Under the pieces are notes generated by a model. It was not told where the DNA came from. It made no database searches and saw nothing but the letters and a program-made list of their open reading frames with translations. A stretch of DNA of 64,000 nucleotides from assembly GCF_003546865.1 (NCBI RefSeq), contig NZ_CP023434.1:1-64000 (forward strand), in the 5' to 3' direction. The DNA is from Suicoccus acidiformans (lineage in GTDB: Bacteria; Bacillota; Bacilli; Lactobacillales; Aerococcaceae). The stretch's first letter is position 1; the number at the start of each line of letters is the position of its first letter. Made by a program: the position numbers and the translations under genes. This document shows positions 36,087 to 43,382 of the stretch, one piece after another.

Positions 36087-36653
36087 TTTAGTTTAGCATT
36101 TACAATAGTCTTACTTTCAGGAGTTATGAATCTAGATGTTTTTTATTGGATGACCCATCAAGGCGCCAAACTTGCCCAAGTAAAACCTGGCCCAGTCATC
36201 TTAAGTGGAATATTTATCGGGACTTGGCAAATTCTGGTACTTTATGTAACTCAAGGTCTGAATGACCACATGATTGGTCATGCCACCCTCAATCAAATAT
36301 CAGAGCAAGTGCTGTCGACTTTTGTGCCACTTCTTTATCTGGCTTTGGGTATGTATTTCTTGCATAGAGGTTCCAAGGTTGACGAACTTGATGAAGTTGC
36401 TCATGATAGCTTTGATTTAAAGGTGCTCTCACGCGTAGCGGGTAGGACTAGTGTGGATGCAAGCTTTATAGGGCTTGCCTTGGCCTTAAGTAGCTATCAA
36501 GTCAAAGTATTTTTCCCCTACATCTTTGCCTTTAGTGTCTTAGCAGTCATCCTTGGTGTTTATTATGGTCGCTATTATGGGCAAGATAATCAACGTAAGT
36601 CACTTACAATCGCTGGTATTCTATTTATCTTAATGGGAGTAAGTATTGTTTAA
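36087..36653 (+). pseudogene. MntP-like manganese exporter, 5' end removed by IS21
   Basis: The remaining frame (188 codons open from the IS tip, ATG first at 36126) has the two-repeat MntP layout: transmembrane Asp in VMNLDVFYW, matching the SMDA motif of MntP, and again in RTSVDASFIGLALAL, matching SIDA. The segments VPLLYLALGMYFL and ILFILMGVSIV also fit. Translation could restart at ATG 36126 behind CAGGAG, giving 175 residues but without most of helix 1. Whether this still exports Mn(II) is doubtful. Confidence 0.7.
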
Positions 36654-36679
36654 TGAAATAAAGAAAGGAAGAATATCAC

Positions 36680-36880
36680 ATGGAAATTAGTAATCAAGCA
36701 GGTCAATGGTTAGTTTGGATAGGAATTATTTGTGCAGTTGTTGCGTTCTTCTGGCAACCTGTATGGATGAGCGTTATTGCAATTGTGCTCGGGATGATTG
36801 GTTTATTCTCTGGGCAGAAAAATCTGAATTGGGCTGCAATTATTATTGGTGTGATTGCACTCATTGTCTATTACATATAA
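36680..36880 (+). CDS. Small membrane protein, unknown
   Basis: A 66-residue protein with an AAAGAAAGGAAGA ribosome site. It consists of two or three hydrophobic segments (WLVWIGIICAVVAFFWQ, MSVIAIVLGMIGLFSGQ, WAAIIIGVIALIVYYI) linked by a short SGQKNLN turn. It follows the MntP-like gene by 26 bp and ends before a strong terminator, so the two were probably co-transcribed. No family was recognised with confidence. Confidence 0.75.
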   Translation: MEISNQAGQWLVWIGIICAVVAFFWQPVWMSVIAIVLGMIGLFSGQKNLNWAAIIIGVIALIVYYI

Positions 36881-36908
36881 GCCAAAGCGCTTGAAGAATG
36901 ATTGAATT

Positions 36909-36935
36909 GCCAGCTCATGTGGGCTGGCTTTTTTT
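36909..36935 (+). terminator. Terminator after the small membrane protein gene
   Basis: GCCAGC/GCTGGC stem with an eight-base loop and a run of seven T. Confidence 0.9.
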
Positions 36936-36963
36936 CGCGGGAGAAAGAATTTGAGCAAAAGGA

Positions 36964-36992
36964 TTGTCAAACTTGGTCAAAGTATGTATAAT
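36964..36992 (+). promoter_or_regulatory. ctsR-clpC promoter with overlapping CtsR operator
   Basis: TTGTCA (36964-36969) and TATAAT (36987-36992) are 17 bp apart. GTCAAACTTGGTCAAAG (36966-36982) overlaps the -35 region and matches the CtsR direct heptad repeat RGTCAAANANRGTCAAA, so CtsR bound here would block RNA polymerase. Confidence 0.85.
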
Positions 36993-37041
36993 AAGAATAA
37001 GATCAGCTTAGAAAGCCTATGATCTATTTTTTTGCTGGATA

Positions 37042-37058
37042 AAGTCAAAGATGGTCAG
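37042..37058 (+). promoter_or_regulatory. Second CtsR box
   Basis: AGTCAAAGATGGTCAGT is a slightly degenerate second copy of the CtsR direct repeat, about 50 bp past the predicted transcription start and before the ctsR ribosome site. Confidence 0.65.
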
Positions 37059-37087
37059 TGAATATTTGCTAGAAGGGGGGATTACAG

Positions 37088-37561
37088 ATGGCCAAGAGGA
37101 ATATGTCAGATATTATTGAATCTTATTTAAAGAGTTTCTTGAAGACGCAACAAGAATTGGAAATTAAGCGCAGTGATATTGCAGAACAGTTTGACTGTGT
37201 CCCTTCACAAATTAATTATGTGATTAATACCCGGTTCACTCAAGAACATGGCTACATGGTAGAAAGTAAGCGGGGTGGCGGTGGCTATATTCGTATCTTA
37301 AAGATAGAGCTTGTCCAAGATGTTGACGCAATTGATCAAATGATGGAGTTGGTAGGTCCGCGAATTAATGAACGGAGTGCGAGCAATATCATTGAAACCT
37401 TAGCTCAACATGATATTATAACCAACCGAGAGGCGATTTTGATTACGTCTATTCTTGAGAAGGAATTACTTAGTCTTATTGCAGATGATGCTGCTACGGC
37501 CCGCTCCGTTATGTTGCGCGAAATTTTAGGCCAATTACGCATTAATCATACAACACACTAA
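37088..37561 (+). CDS. ctsR: Class III heat-shock repressor CtsR
   Basis: CtsR represses clp genes and is inactivated by heat. The 157-residue protein has the winged helix with DIAEQFDCVPSQINYVINTRFT and the temperature-sensing wing ESKRGGGGYIRI (tetraglycine loop), then a helical dimer domain. It is followed by clpC after 11 bp. mcsA and mcsB, which lie between them in Bacillus, are absent, as is normal in Lactobacillales. Two CtsR boxes upstream indicate autoregulation. Confidence 0.97.
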   Translation: MAKRNMSDIIESYLKSFLKTQQELEIKRSDIAEQFDCVPSQINYVINTRFTQEHGYMVESKRGGGGYIRILKIELVQDVDAIDQMMELVGPRINERSASNIIETLAQHDIITNREAILITSILEKELLSLIADDAATARSVMLREILGQLRINHTTH

Positions 37562-37572
37562 GAGGTGACAAT

Positions 37573-40074
37573 ATGTTTGAAGAATTATTTACAGAAAGCG
37601 CAAGGCAAGCGATGGTTTTTGCAGCCGAACAGGCTTATTATATGAGACATCAAGCCGTCGGTACAGAACATATTCTGCTTGGTTTAGCGCGTGAAGAGAA
37701 TGGTATCGCTGGTAAAGCTCTAAGAGAAAAGGGCGCTACCTATGACCGCTTATACAAAGAATTAGAAATTATTCATGGCAAAGTAAGTTCACCAAGAATA
37801 CAAGGAGAAGTGGTAATTCCTTACTCGCCGCGAGCAAAGAAAGTTATTATGAATGCTTCCAATGATGCAAAGCGTTTAAATGCCCAAAAAGTTGGAACGG
37901 AACATTTACTGTTGGGCATGCTTAAAGAAGAAATACTCGCAACAGTACTCTTGAAGAACCTTGGTATTAATTTAACTGAATTGCGTTCGCTCGTATACGA
38001 ACTGCTTGGCTTAGATCAATCAAATAAAAATCGTAACCAAAATCGACGTCTGCAAAATGGACAGGCTAATACCAACCAAAAAACGAGCCTGACACCAACC
38101 TTAGATTCTGTAGCTAGAGATTTAACAGATATGGCTAGTAATGGCCAATTGGACCCTGTAATTGGTCGTGATGAAGAAGTTCGCCGAATAGTTCAAATTC
38201 TATCTCGGCGGACGAAGAACAATCCTGTTCTGGTGGGTGAACCAGGTGTAGGTAAAACTGCGATTGCTGAAGGTTTAGCCCAAGTTATCATTGCTGGTAG
38301 CGTTCCAGAAGACATCGCTGAGAAGCGCTTAATGATGTTGGATATGGGTGCCTTAGTTGCGGGGACTAAATACCGCGGTGAGTTTGAAGAGCGGATGAAG
38401 AAGATTATTGAAGAAATTATGGAAGATGGAAAAGTGATTCTATTTATTGATGAATTACACACCCTGATTGGCACAGGTGGGGCCGAAGGTTCCGTTGATG
38501 CGTCAAATATCTTAAAACCTGCCCTAGCTCGTGGTGAAATTCAAGTAGTTGGTGCAACAACTTTAGATGAATATCAGAAATATATCGAGAAGGATGCAGC
38601 TTTAGAAAGACGCTTCTCAAAAGTTCAAATTGAAGAACCCGATCAACAAGACGCCATCGATATAATTTATGGTTTGAAAGACCGTTATGAAGCACATCAC
38701 CATGTAACAATTACGGATGAGGCTGTGGAAGCCGCCGTTAAATTAAGTATCCGCTATCTTACTGAACGTCGTTTGCCGGATAAGGCCGTTGATTTAATCG
38801 ACGAGGCATCTGCAAAAGTTCGCATCGATGCCACAGTAGCGAACTCAGCGACAATGGATTTAGAGCAGAAGCTGAACCAAATTTCCAGTTCGAAAGAAGC
38901 CGCTATCTTAGATAGAGATTTCGAACGTGCGGCAAAACTTCGTGAGCAAGAGCAAGAAGTGGAGAAAGAATTGCAACAAGTAGTCATTCTAGAAAAGGAA
39001 AGGCAAGAAGAAATAGAAGAGTCTGGTATATCTGGCTTAGTGGTTACGTCAGAAGATGTCGCTGAGGTAGTGGCCTTAGCCACAGGTATTCCAGTTCGTC
39101 AAATGGATGCTAGCGAATCCAAACGCTTGGTTCATTTAGAAGAAGAATTGCACGAACGAGTGATTGGTCAAGATGAAGCCGTAAGTGCTGTGTCTCGAGC
39201 AATTAGAAGAGCATACAGTGGCTTGAAAAATCCGAAACGTCCAATTGGCTCTTTCCTCTTCTTAGGACCTACAGGTGTTGGTAAGACCGAATTAGCCCGA
39301 GCTATTGCTAGCAGTCTTTTCGGCAGTGAAGATAATATGATTCGGGTTGATATGTCTGAATATATGGAGAAACACAGTGTGTCTCGCTTAGTAGGTTCAC
39401 CGCCAGGCTATGTTGGTTATGACGAGGCGGGGCAATTAACAGAACAAGTACGCCAACATCCATACAGTGTTATCTTGCTCGATGAGGTAGAAAAAGCTCA
39501 TCCGGATGTATTTAATATTCTATTACAGGTCTTTGATGATGGACATCTTACAGACGGTAAAGGTCGCACAGTAGACTTTAGCAATACGATTATTATTATG
39601 ACCTCGAACTTAGGTGCAACAGCACTAAGAGATGACAAAGCAGTTGGTTTCGGAGCGGTTGATTTGAGTCAAGATCATGATGCGATGGAAAAACGCATCT
39701 TAGAAGAGTTGAAACAAACCTTCCGTCCAGAATTTATTAATCGAATCGACGAAATTGTTGTCTTCCATCAATTGGATAAAGAGCATATTCGTGAAATTGT
39801 TAAGTTACAAACACAAGATATTATCAAACGTCTAGGTGACTTGCAAATTGATGCACGCGTAACAGATACTGCTGTAGATATTATTGCGGAAGCAGGCTTT
39901 GATCCAGAGTATGGGGCACGGCCAATTCGTCGGGCCATTCAAAAGCAAATCGAAGACGAATTGAGTGAAATGATGCTGCGTGGGGATATTGCTTATGGAG
40001 ATGAGATTACGATTGGCGGTCGCCAAGGTAATATTAATATTAATAACCGTACTAAAGCATCTGCAGCTGACTAA
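37573..40074 (+). CDS. clpC: ATP-dependent Clp protease ATPase subunit ClpC
   Basis: ClpC is the AAA+ unfoldase that feeds ClpP and handles damaged proteins. The 833-residue protein has a double Clp-N domain (1-145, EHILLGLA and EHLLLGML), the first AAA+ with GEPGVGKTAIAEGLA (about 219-233), a UVR motif in the M domain (DFERAAKLREQEQEVEKEL), and the second AAA+ with GPTGVGKTELARA (about 563-575) and the arginine finger region VDMSEYMEKHSVSRLVG. A VGFG ClpP-binding loop (KAVGFGAVD) is visible. It is co-transcribed with ctsR. Confidence 0.97.
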   Translation: MFEELFTESARQAMVFAAEQAYYMRHQAVGTEHILLGLAREENGIAGKALREKGATYDRLYKELEIIHGKVSSPRIQGEVVIPYSPRAKKVIMNASNDAKRLNAQKVGTEHLLLGMLKEEILATVLLKNLGINLTELRSLVYELLGLDQSNKNRNQNRRLQNGQANTNQKTSLTPTLDSVARDLTDMASNGQLDPVIGRDEEVRRIVQILSRRTKNNPVLVGEPGVGKTAIAEGLAQVIIAGSVPEDIAEKRLMMLDMGALVAGTKYRGEFEERMKKIIEEIMEDGKVILFIDELHTLIGTGGAEGSVDASNILKPALARGEIQVVGATTLDEYQKYIEKDAALERRFSKVQIEEPDQQDAIDIIYGLKDRYEAHHHVTITDEAVEAAVKLSIRYLTERRLPDKAVDLIDEASAKVRIDATVANSATMDLEQKLNQISSSKEAAILDRDFERAAKLREQEQEVEKELQQVVILEKERQEEIEESGISGLVVTSEDVAEVVALATGIPVRQMDASESKRLVHLEEELHERVIGQDEAVSAVSRAIRRAYSGLKNPKRPIGSFLFLGPTGVGKTELARAIASSLFGSEDNMIRVDMSEYMEKHSVSRLVGSPPGYVGYDEAGQLTEQVRQHPYSVILLDEVEKAHPDVFNILLQVFDDGHLTDGKGRTVDFSNTIIIMTSNLGATALRDDKAVGFGAVDLSQDHDAMEKRILEELKQTFRPEFINRIDEIVVFHQLDKEHIREIVKLQTQDIIKRLGDLQIDARVTDTAVDIIAEAGFDPEYGARPIRRAIQKQIEDELSEMMLRGDIAYGDEITIGGRQGNININNRTKASAAD

Positions 40075-40099
40075 AAGGATCTGCTGAATAGCTAAATTT

Positions 40100-40130
40100 A
40101 AAGCCTTCCTGTTGAGGGAGGGCTTTTTGT
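40100..40130 (+). terminator. Terminator after clpC
   Basis: AAAGCCTTCC paired with GGGAGGGCTTT around TGTTGA, followed by TTTTT. Confidence 0.8.
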
Positions 40131-40221
40131 TATGATTTGCCCGTGAATAAATAAAGGGCAATTAATCGTATCTTGGTGCAATTTATGCTATAATTCTATT
40201 TAAGAAAGAGAGGCGGTTATC

Positions 40222-40572
40222 ATGAAACGACGTACGAAAAGAAATATTGGCCTGGCTGTATTAGGTTCAACGATTGCAGTTGCAGGTGTGGCTTTATATA
40301 TCTACTTTGACGAAACAGCTCGCGAGAAAGTACAAGGTGCTGTCAACCGTGAACGGGCGAAGATGTATGTACGCCATCGCTTAAATGGTTCGGAAGCTTT
40401 GGTGAAGGCCGTAGATAATCTATCTAACGAAGAGATTAATACGCTTGCGCGCTTAGCTGATTCAGCAGTTGAAGCAAAAGATACGGTGTCTGATACTTTA
40501 GACAGCTTGGTAGATAAAGCCAAGAATGCGACAGAGACAGTTACAGATCGAGTTGGCGATTTTTTTAATTAA
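40222..40572 (+). CDS. YtxH-like membrane-anchored small protein
   Basis: A 116-residue protein with a basic start (MKRRTKRN), one transmembrane helix (about 9-28, GLAVLGSTIAVAGVALYIYF), and a charged helical cytoplasmic or surface domain ending in repeats like VSDTLDSLVDKAKNATETVTDRV. The form is that of YtxH/DUF proteins linked to envelope stress. It has its own AGAGAGGCGG ribosome site and lies between clpC and tadA. Specific function is unknown. Confidence 0.72.
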   Translation: MKRRTKRNIGLAVLGSTIAVAGVALYIYFDETAREKVQGAVNRERAKMYVRHRLNGSEALVKAVDNLSNEEINTLARLADSAVEAKDTVSDTLDSLVDKAKNATETVTDRVGDFFN

Positions 40573-40627
40573 GCTAAGAAGGTGAGAAACATTCTGATGT
40601 TCCTTGCCTTTTTTGTTGGAGAGGTTT

Positions 40628-41161
40628 ATGAAAAGAATAGACGAATTATCATTTGAGGAACAAGAGCTTCATAAGCAGTGGATGCGCCTAGCTTTAGTAG
40701 AAGCCGAAAAAGCGGCAGAAATGGGAGAGGTGCCAATAGGAGCAATTATTGTTAAAGATGGTGCAATTTTAGCGCGGGGGCATAACTTAAGGGAATCACT
40801 TCGTGAGGCTACAGCTCATGCTGAACTCATTGCGATTGAAGCAGCGAATCAAGCACTGGATGCCTGGCGGATAGAAGGAGCTAGCTTGTATGTGACGGTA
40901 GAACCTTGCCCAATGTGTGCCGGGGCTATTATTAATGCTCGTTTGAGTGAAGTGATTTATGGCACGCGCGACCCGAAGGCTGGTTGTGTAGGCTCATTAA
41001 TGAATTTATTGGAAGATGAGCGGTTTAATCATCAAGTAGAAGTGATTGAGGGGGTTCTCCAAGAGGACTGCAGTCTGATTATTTCTACTTTCTTTCGCCA
41101 ATTGCGACAGCAACGTAAGGAAGCCAAACGCCTCCAAAAAGAAAAGTTATCCACAGATTAA
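40628..41161 (+). CDS. tadA: tRNA-specific adenosine deaminase TadA
   Basis: TadA converts A34 to inosine in tRNA-Arg(ACG). The 177-residue protein has the zinc and catalytic HAE motif (TAHAELIAIEAANQ) and PCPMCAGAIINARLSEVIYG. The ATG at 40628 is preferred because GGAGAGG precedes it and MKRIDELSFEEQELHKQWM matches the family N-terminus; the frame is open to 40604. The last codons overlap the DnaA-box repeat at 41144-41203. Position before the SRP RNA and dnaX is as in B. subtilis. Confidence 0.96.
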   Translation: MKRIDELSFEEQELHKQWMRLALVEAEKAAEMGEVPIGAIIVKDGAILARGHNLRESLREATAHAELIAIEAANQALDAWRIEGASLYVTVEPCPMCAGAIINARLSEVIYGTRDPKAGCVGSLMNLLEDERFNHQVEVIEGVLQEDCSLIISTFFRQLRQQRKEAKRLQKEKLSTD

Positions 41162-41203
41162 TGGAGAGTTGTGCACAAAGTTGTGGATAACTTTTGTGGA
41201 TAA
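41144..41203. promoter_or_regulatory. Off-origin cluster of three consensus DnaA boxes within an inverted repeat
   Basis: TTATCCACA at 41147-41155 and TGTGGATAA at 41182-41190 and 41195-41203 are perfect DnaA boxes in 57 bp. The first two lie in a perfect 13- to 14-bp inverted repeat (AAAAGTTATCCACA and TGTGGATAACTTTT); TGTGCACAA (41170-41178) lies between. The repeat overlaps the 3' end of tadA and may also act as its terminator. The cluster is about 37 kb from oriC, directly before the SRP RNA promoter. Confidence 0.8.
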
Positions 41204-41245
41204 GTGACTCACTTCTCTTGTGGCTTATTCATTTAGGGAAGTTAC

Positions 41246-41274
41246 TTGCTTTTTTACAGTATTCCTGGTATATT
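41246..41274 (+). promoter_or_regulatory. Promoter of the SRP RNA gene
   Basis: TTGCTT (41246-41251) and TATATT (41269-41274), spacer 17 bp, with TGG just before the -10. Predicted start near 41281 coincides with the RNA 5' end. Confidence 0.75.
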
Positions 41275-41280
41275 AGTATG

Positions 41281-41352
41281 CAGGCAATGGTGGCGTCGTG
41301 AACGAGTCAGGATCGGAAGATAGCAGCTATAAGCGACTAAGCCATGTGCCCT
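41281..41352 (+). ncRNA. ffs: Signal recognition particle RNA, small bacterial (4.5S) type
   Basis: The RNA component of SRP, which with Ffh targets nascent membrane proteins. The apical domain has the diagnostic asymmetric loop and tetraloop region GTCAGGATCGGAAGATAGCAGC (positions 41307-41328), and the ends GGCAATGG and CCATGTGCC pair into a closing helix. A CTTTTTT tail follows at 41351-41357. Location between tadA and dnaX matches other Firmicutes, but this is the short type without an Alu domain, as in Lactobacillales. Confidence 0.95.
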
Positions 41353-41492
41353 TTTTTATGCTTTCAAGAAGCGACTGAGCATAAGTTTGAGTGCATCGAA
41401 GCAAAGACTACAACAATTTATTTTTTAAATATATGAACCAGCGTCCTTTGATATGCTCCCCCTAAAGTAGATCTACTTTAGGGGGAGTTTTT

Positions 41493-42050
41493 GTGCGTTC
41501 AAATAAAAAGCATTCAGCTGAAGAATTAAAACAGTTTATCCAGCTCAACTTAGAAGGCGTTAGTTATCGTGAGCTGAAAGAATCCTAGGGTCTCCTCATC
41601 TCTGAGAGTGTCTTTAAAGGATATCGATTAAAGTACAGAATGCATGGCTTGTCAGTTTTACAGTCTCATAAAGACAATCATACCTATCCTTAAAGCTTCA
41701 AAGAAGCTGTCGTCAAGGAATAACTTGAAACTCAAGTGCTTACCCAGTGATTGGCTCGAAAGTATCAAATACCTTCAGCAACGACTGTACGAGATTGGCT
41801 AAGCAAGTATACTAAAGGAGAAGAAAATAAGGACTCCGCTCCTAAACCCGAGGTCTATACAATGAAAAGCCAGAAGAAAACACAAGCAGAAGAGATTGAG
41901 ATTGTCAAAGATTATCTAGCAACCGAGGTGTCCTATAGAGAAACTGTTGAGAAATATCAAGTATTTTACAACAATGTCTATTCATGGGTTATAAGTACCG
42001 CAAGCATGGGCCGGATGGCCTCTTCGATGGTAGGGCAGGAGAAAACCTGA
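41493..42050 (+). pseudogene. Transposase OrfA remnant with several in-frame stops
   Basis: From GTG 41493 (MRSNKKHSAEELKQFIQLNLEG) the frame meets TAG at 41586 and three further stops before 41751. It then reads RKYQIPSATTVRDWLSKY and SYRETVEKYQVFYNNVYSW, two helix-turn-helix modules of IS3-family OrfA. A base loss near 41990 shifts the continuation (expected VYKYRKHGPDGLFDGRAG). Not functional. Confidence 0.8.
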
Positions 42051-42069
42051 CAGCATTCAAAAAGAAGAA

Positions 42070-43033
42070 GAGAAGCTTAAAACAGAGATCGCTGCCTTAA
42101 AAGTTCGTAATGAGTATTTAGAAACGGAGATCGCTGCCTTAAAAAAATTGCAAGAAGTGGAAAGAGAGTTGCTGTTACAAGAACAAAATACCAAGCGGAA
42201 TTCAAGGCGATTCAGAAACTGAAGCAAGAAGGATACAAAATAACCTATCTGTGCGAGGTTTTAGGAGTCAGTCGATTGGCTTACTACAGATGGTTGAAAC
42301 GCTTTCCTTCGCCTTCCCAGTTGCGCTTGGAATGGCTGATGAAGCAAATCCAAGAAGCTTATGACAAACACAAAGGGATTTATGGCTATCGGCGCTTAAC
42401 CATCTATCTGAATTATTATAGGACGCTAAGGTCAATCATAAGTGTGTGTACCGCTTAATGAAGCTGATGGGACTGAAAGCAGTTATCCGACAGAAACGCT
42501 ATCAGTATCGACCCAGCACCCCTCAACATGTCGCTAAGAATGTGTTGAATCGGTCATTTGACCAGCCTTATAAACCTAGACAGATCCTCCTGACGGATGT
42601 GACCGAATTGAAATACGGGAAGACCTGTAAGGCCTATTTGAGTGCCGTCTTAGATTACGGGGAGAAGAAAATCATTGCCCATCAGGTGTCTAAGCGCAAC
42701 AATAATCAATTAGTAGCAGATACAGTCGTCCAAATTGAGGATGAAGTTATTCCAGGTGAAACCCTCTTTCATAGCGATCGAGGCTTTCAATATACTTTTC
42801 ATTTCTTTAAAGCCTTTGTGGACAAGTATGAGTTAATCCAAAGCATGTCTCGGGTTGGGAAATGCCTCGATAATGGACCGATGGAGGCCATTTCGGGCAC
42901 CCTGAAAGAAGAGATGTATAGTTTGAAGACTTATGATAGCTTTGAGGAACTCGAGGCAGATATCGCACGCAATATTGATTTCTACAATAATGAGCGAGTG
43001 ACTTTAGCTATGGGGCTTAAAATTCTAGCATAA
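42070..43033 (+). pseudogene. Transposase OrfB (DDE) remnant with frameshifts
   Basis: Parts of the coiled-coil (two copies of ETEIAALK about 39 bp apart), HTH_21 (LAYYRWLK, DKHKGIYGYRRLTIYLN) and the integrase core are present. The core Asp residues (ILLTDVTELKYG and FHSDRGFQYT) and the Glu (CLDNGPMEAISGTLKEEMY) lie in the 42446-43033 frame. The start region is in other frames. Stops and shifts make it inactive. Confidence 0.85.
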
Positions 43034-43382
43034 AAAAAACCATGCCTGAATAAATCAAGCATGGTACAAAATAATTTGTTTTTTGCCTGTCTACTTGACA
43101 GGGGGCAGTTCAAACACTTTTGGGGTGCTCTTTTTGTGTTTATAGGTCTCATATATTTTGATTTTTCGCTTGGTCTGTACTACCATAAAGTATTATAAGA
43201 GGAATAAAAGTGAATCAGACGAAGGGAAAGGACGCGAACCTATCGTACCTTATGTTAAGGCTTAGCGTTTGTAGATATAAGTAAGCGTGTGAGAATGTTA
43301 GAACGGTGCTATTATAACGATGCGACGTCTACGTAATGAGCCAAAAGTTACGATAAGTTCATGTGAGAAGGGAGATTGTAAG

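Larger units (their letters stand above)
41454..43107 (+). mobile_element. Second IS3-family insertion sequence, heavily decayed
   Basis: About 1654 bp with imperfect tips: left TGCTCCCCCTAAAGTAGAT (41454) and right, complemented, TGCCCCCTGTCAAGTAGAC (43107). A 28-bp perfect palindrome (41458-41485) just inside the left end contains the ribosome site of OrfA. A CCATGC/GCATGG hairpin with T-run lies just before the right end (43041-43066). Both reading frames are broken many times. The 41358-41453 segment between the SRP RNA and this element holds no gene. Confidence 0.85.

Noticed and set aside
36706-36894. 62-codon Cys-rich frame overlapping the small membrane protein
   Set aside because: Shifted frame of 36680-36880; the latter has the better ribosome site and a coherent membrane pattern.
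36870-36900. Possible catabolite-responsive (cre) box around AAAGCGCTT
   Set aside because: Only the central bases fit; it lies behind a gene, before a terminator, not at a promoter.
38193-39083. Minus-strand frames of 88-109 codons within clpC
   Set aside because: Shadows of the clpC frame; no ribosome sites.
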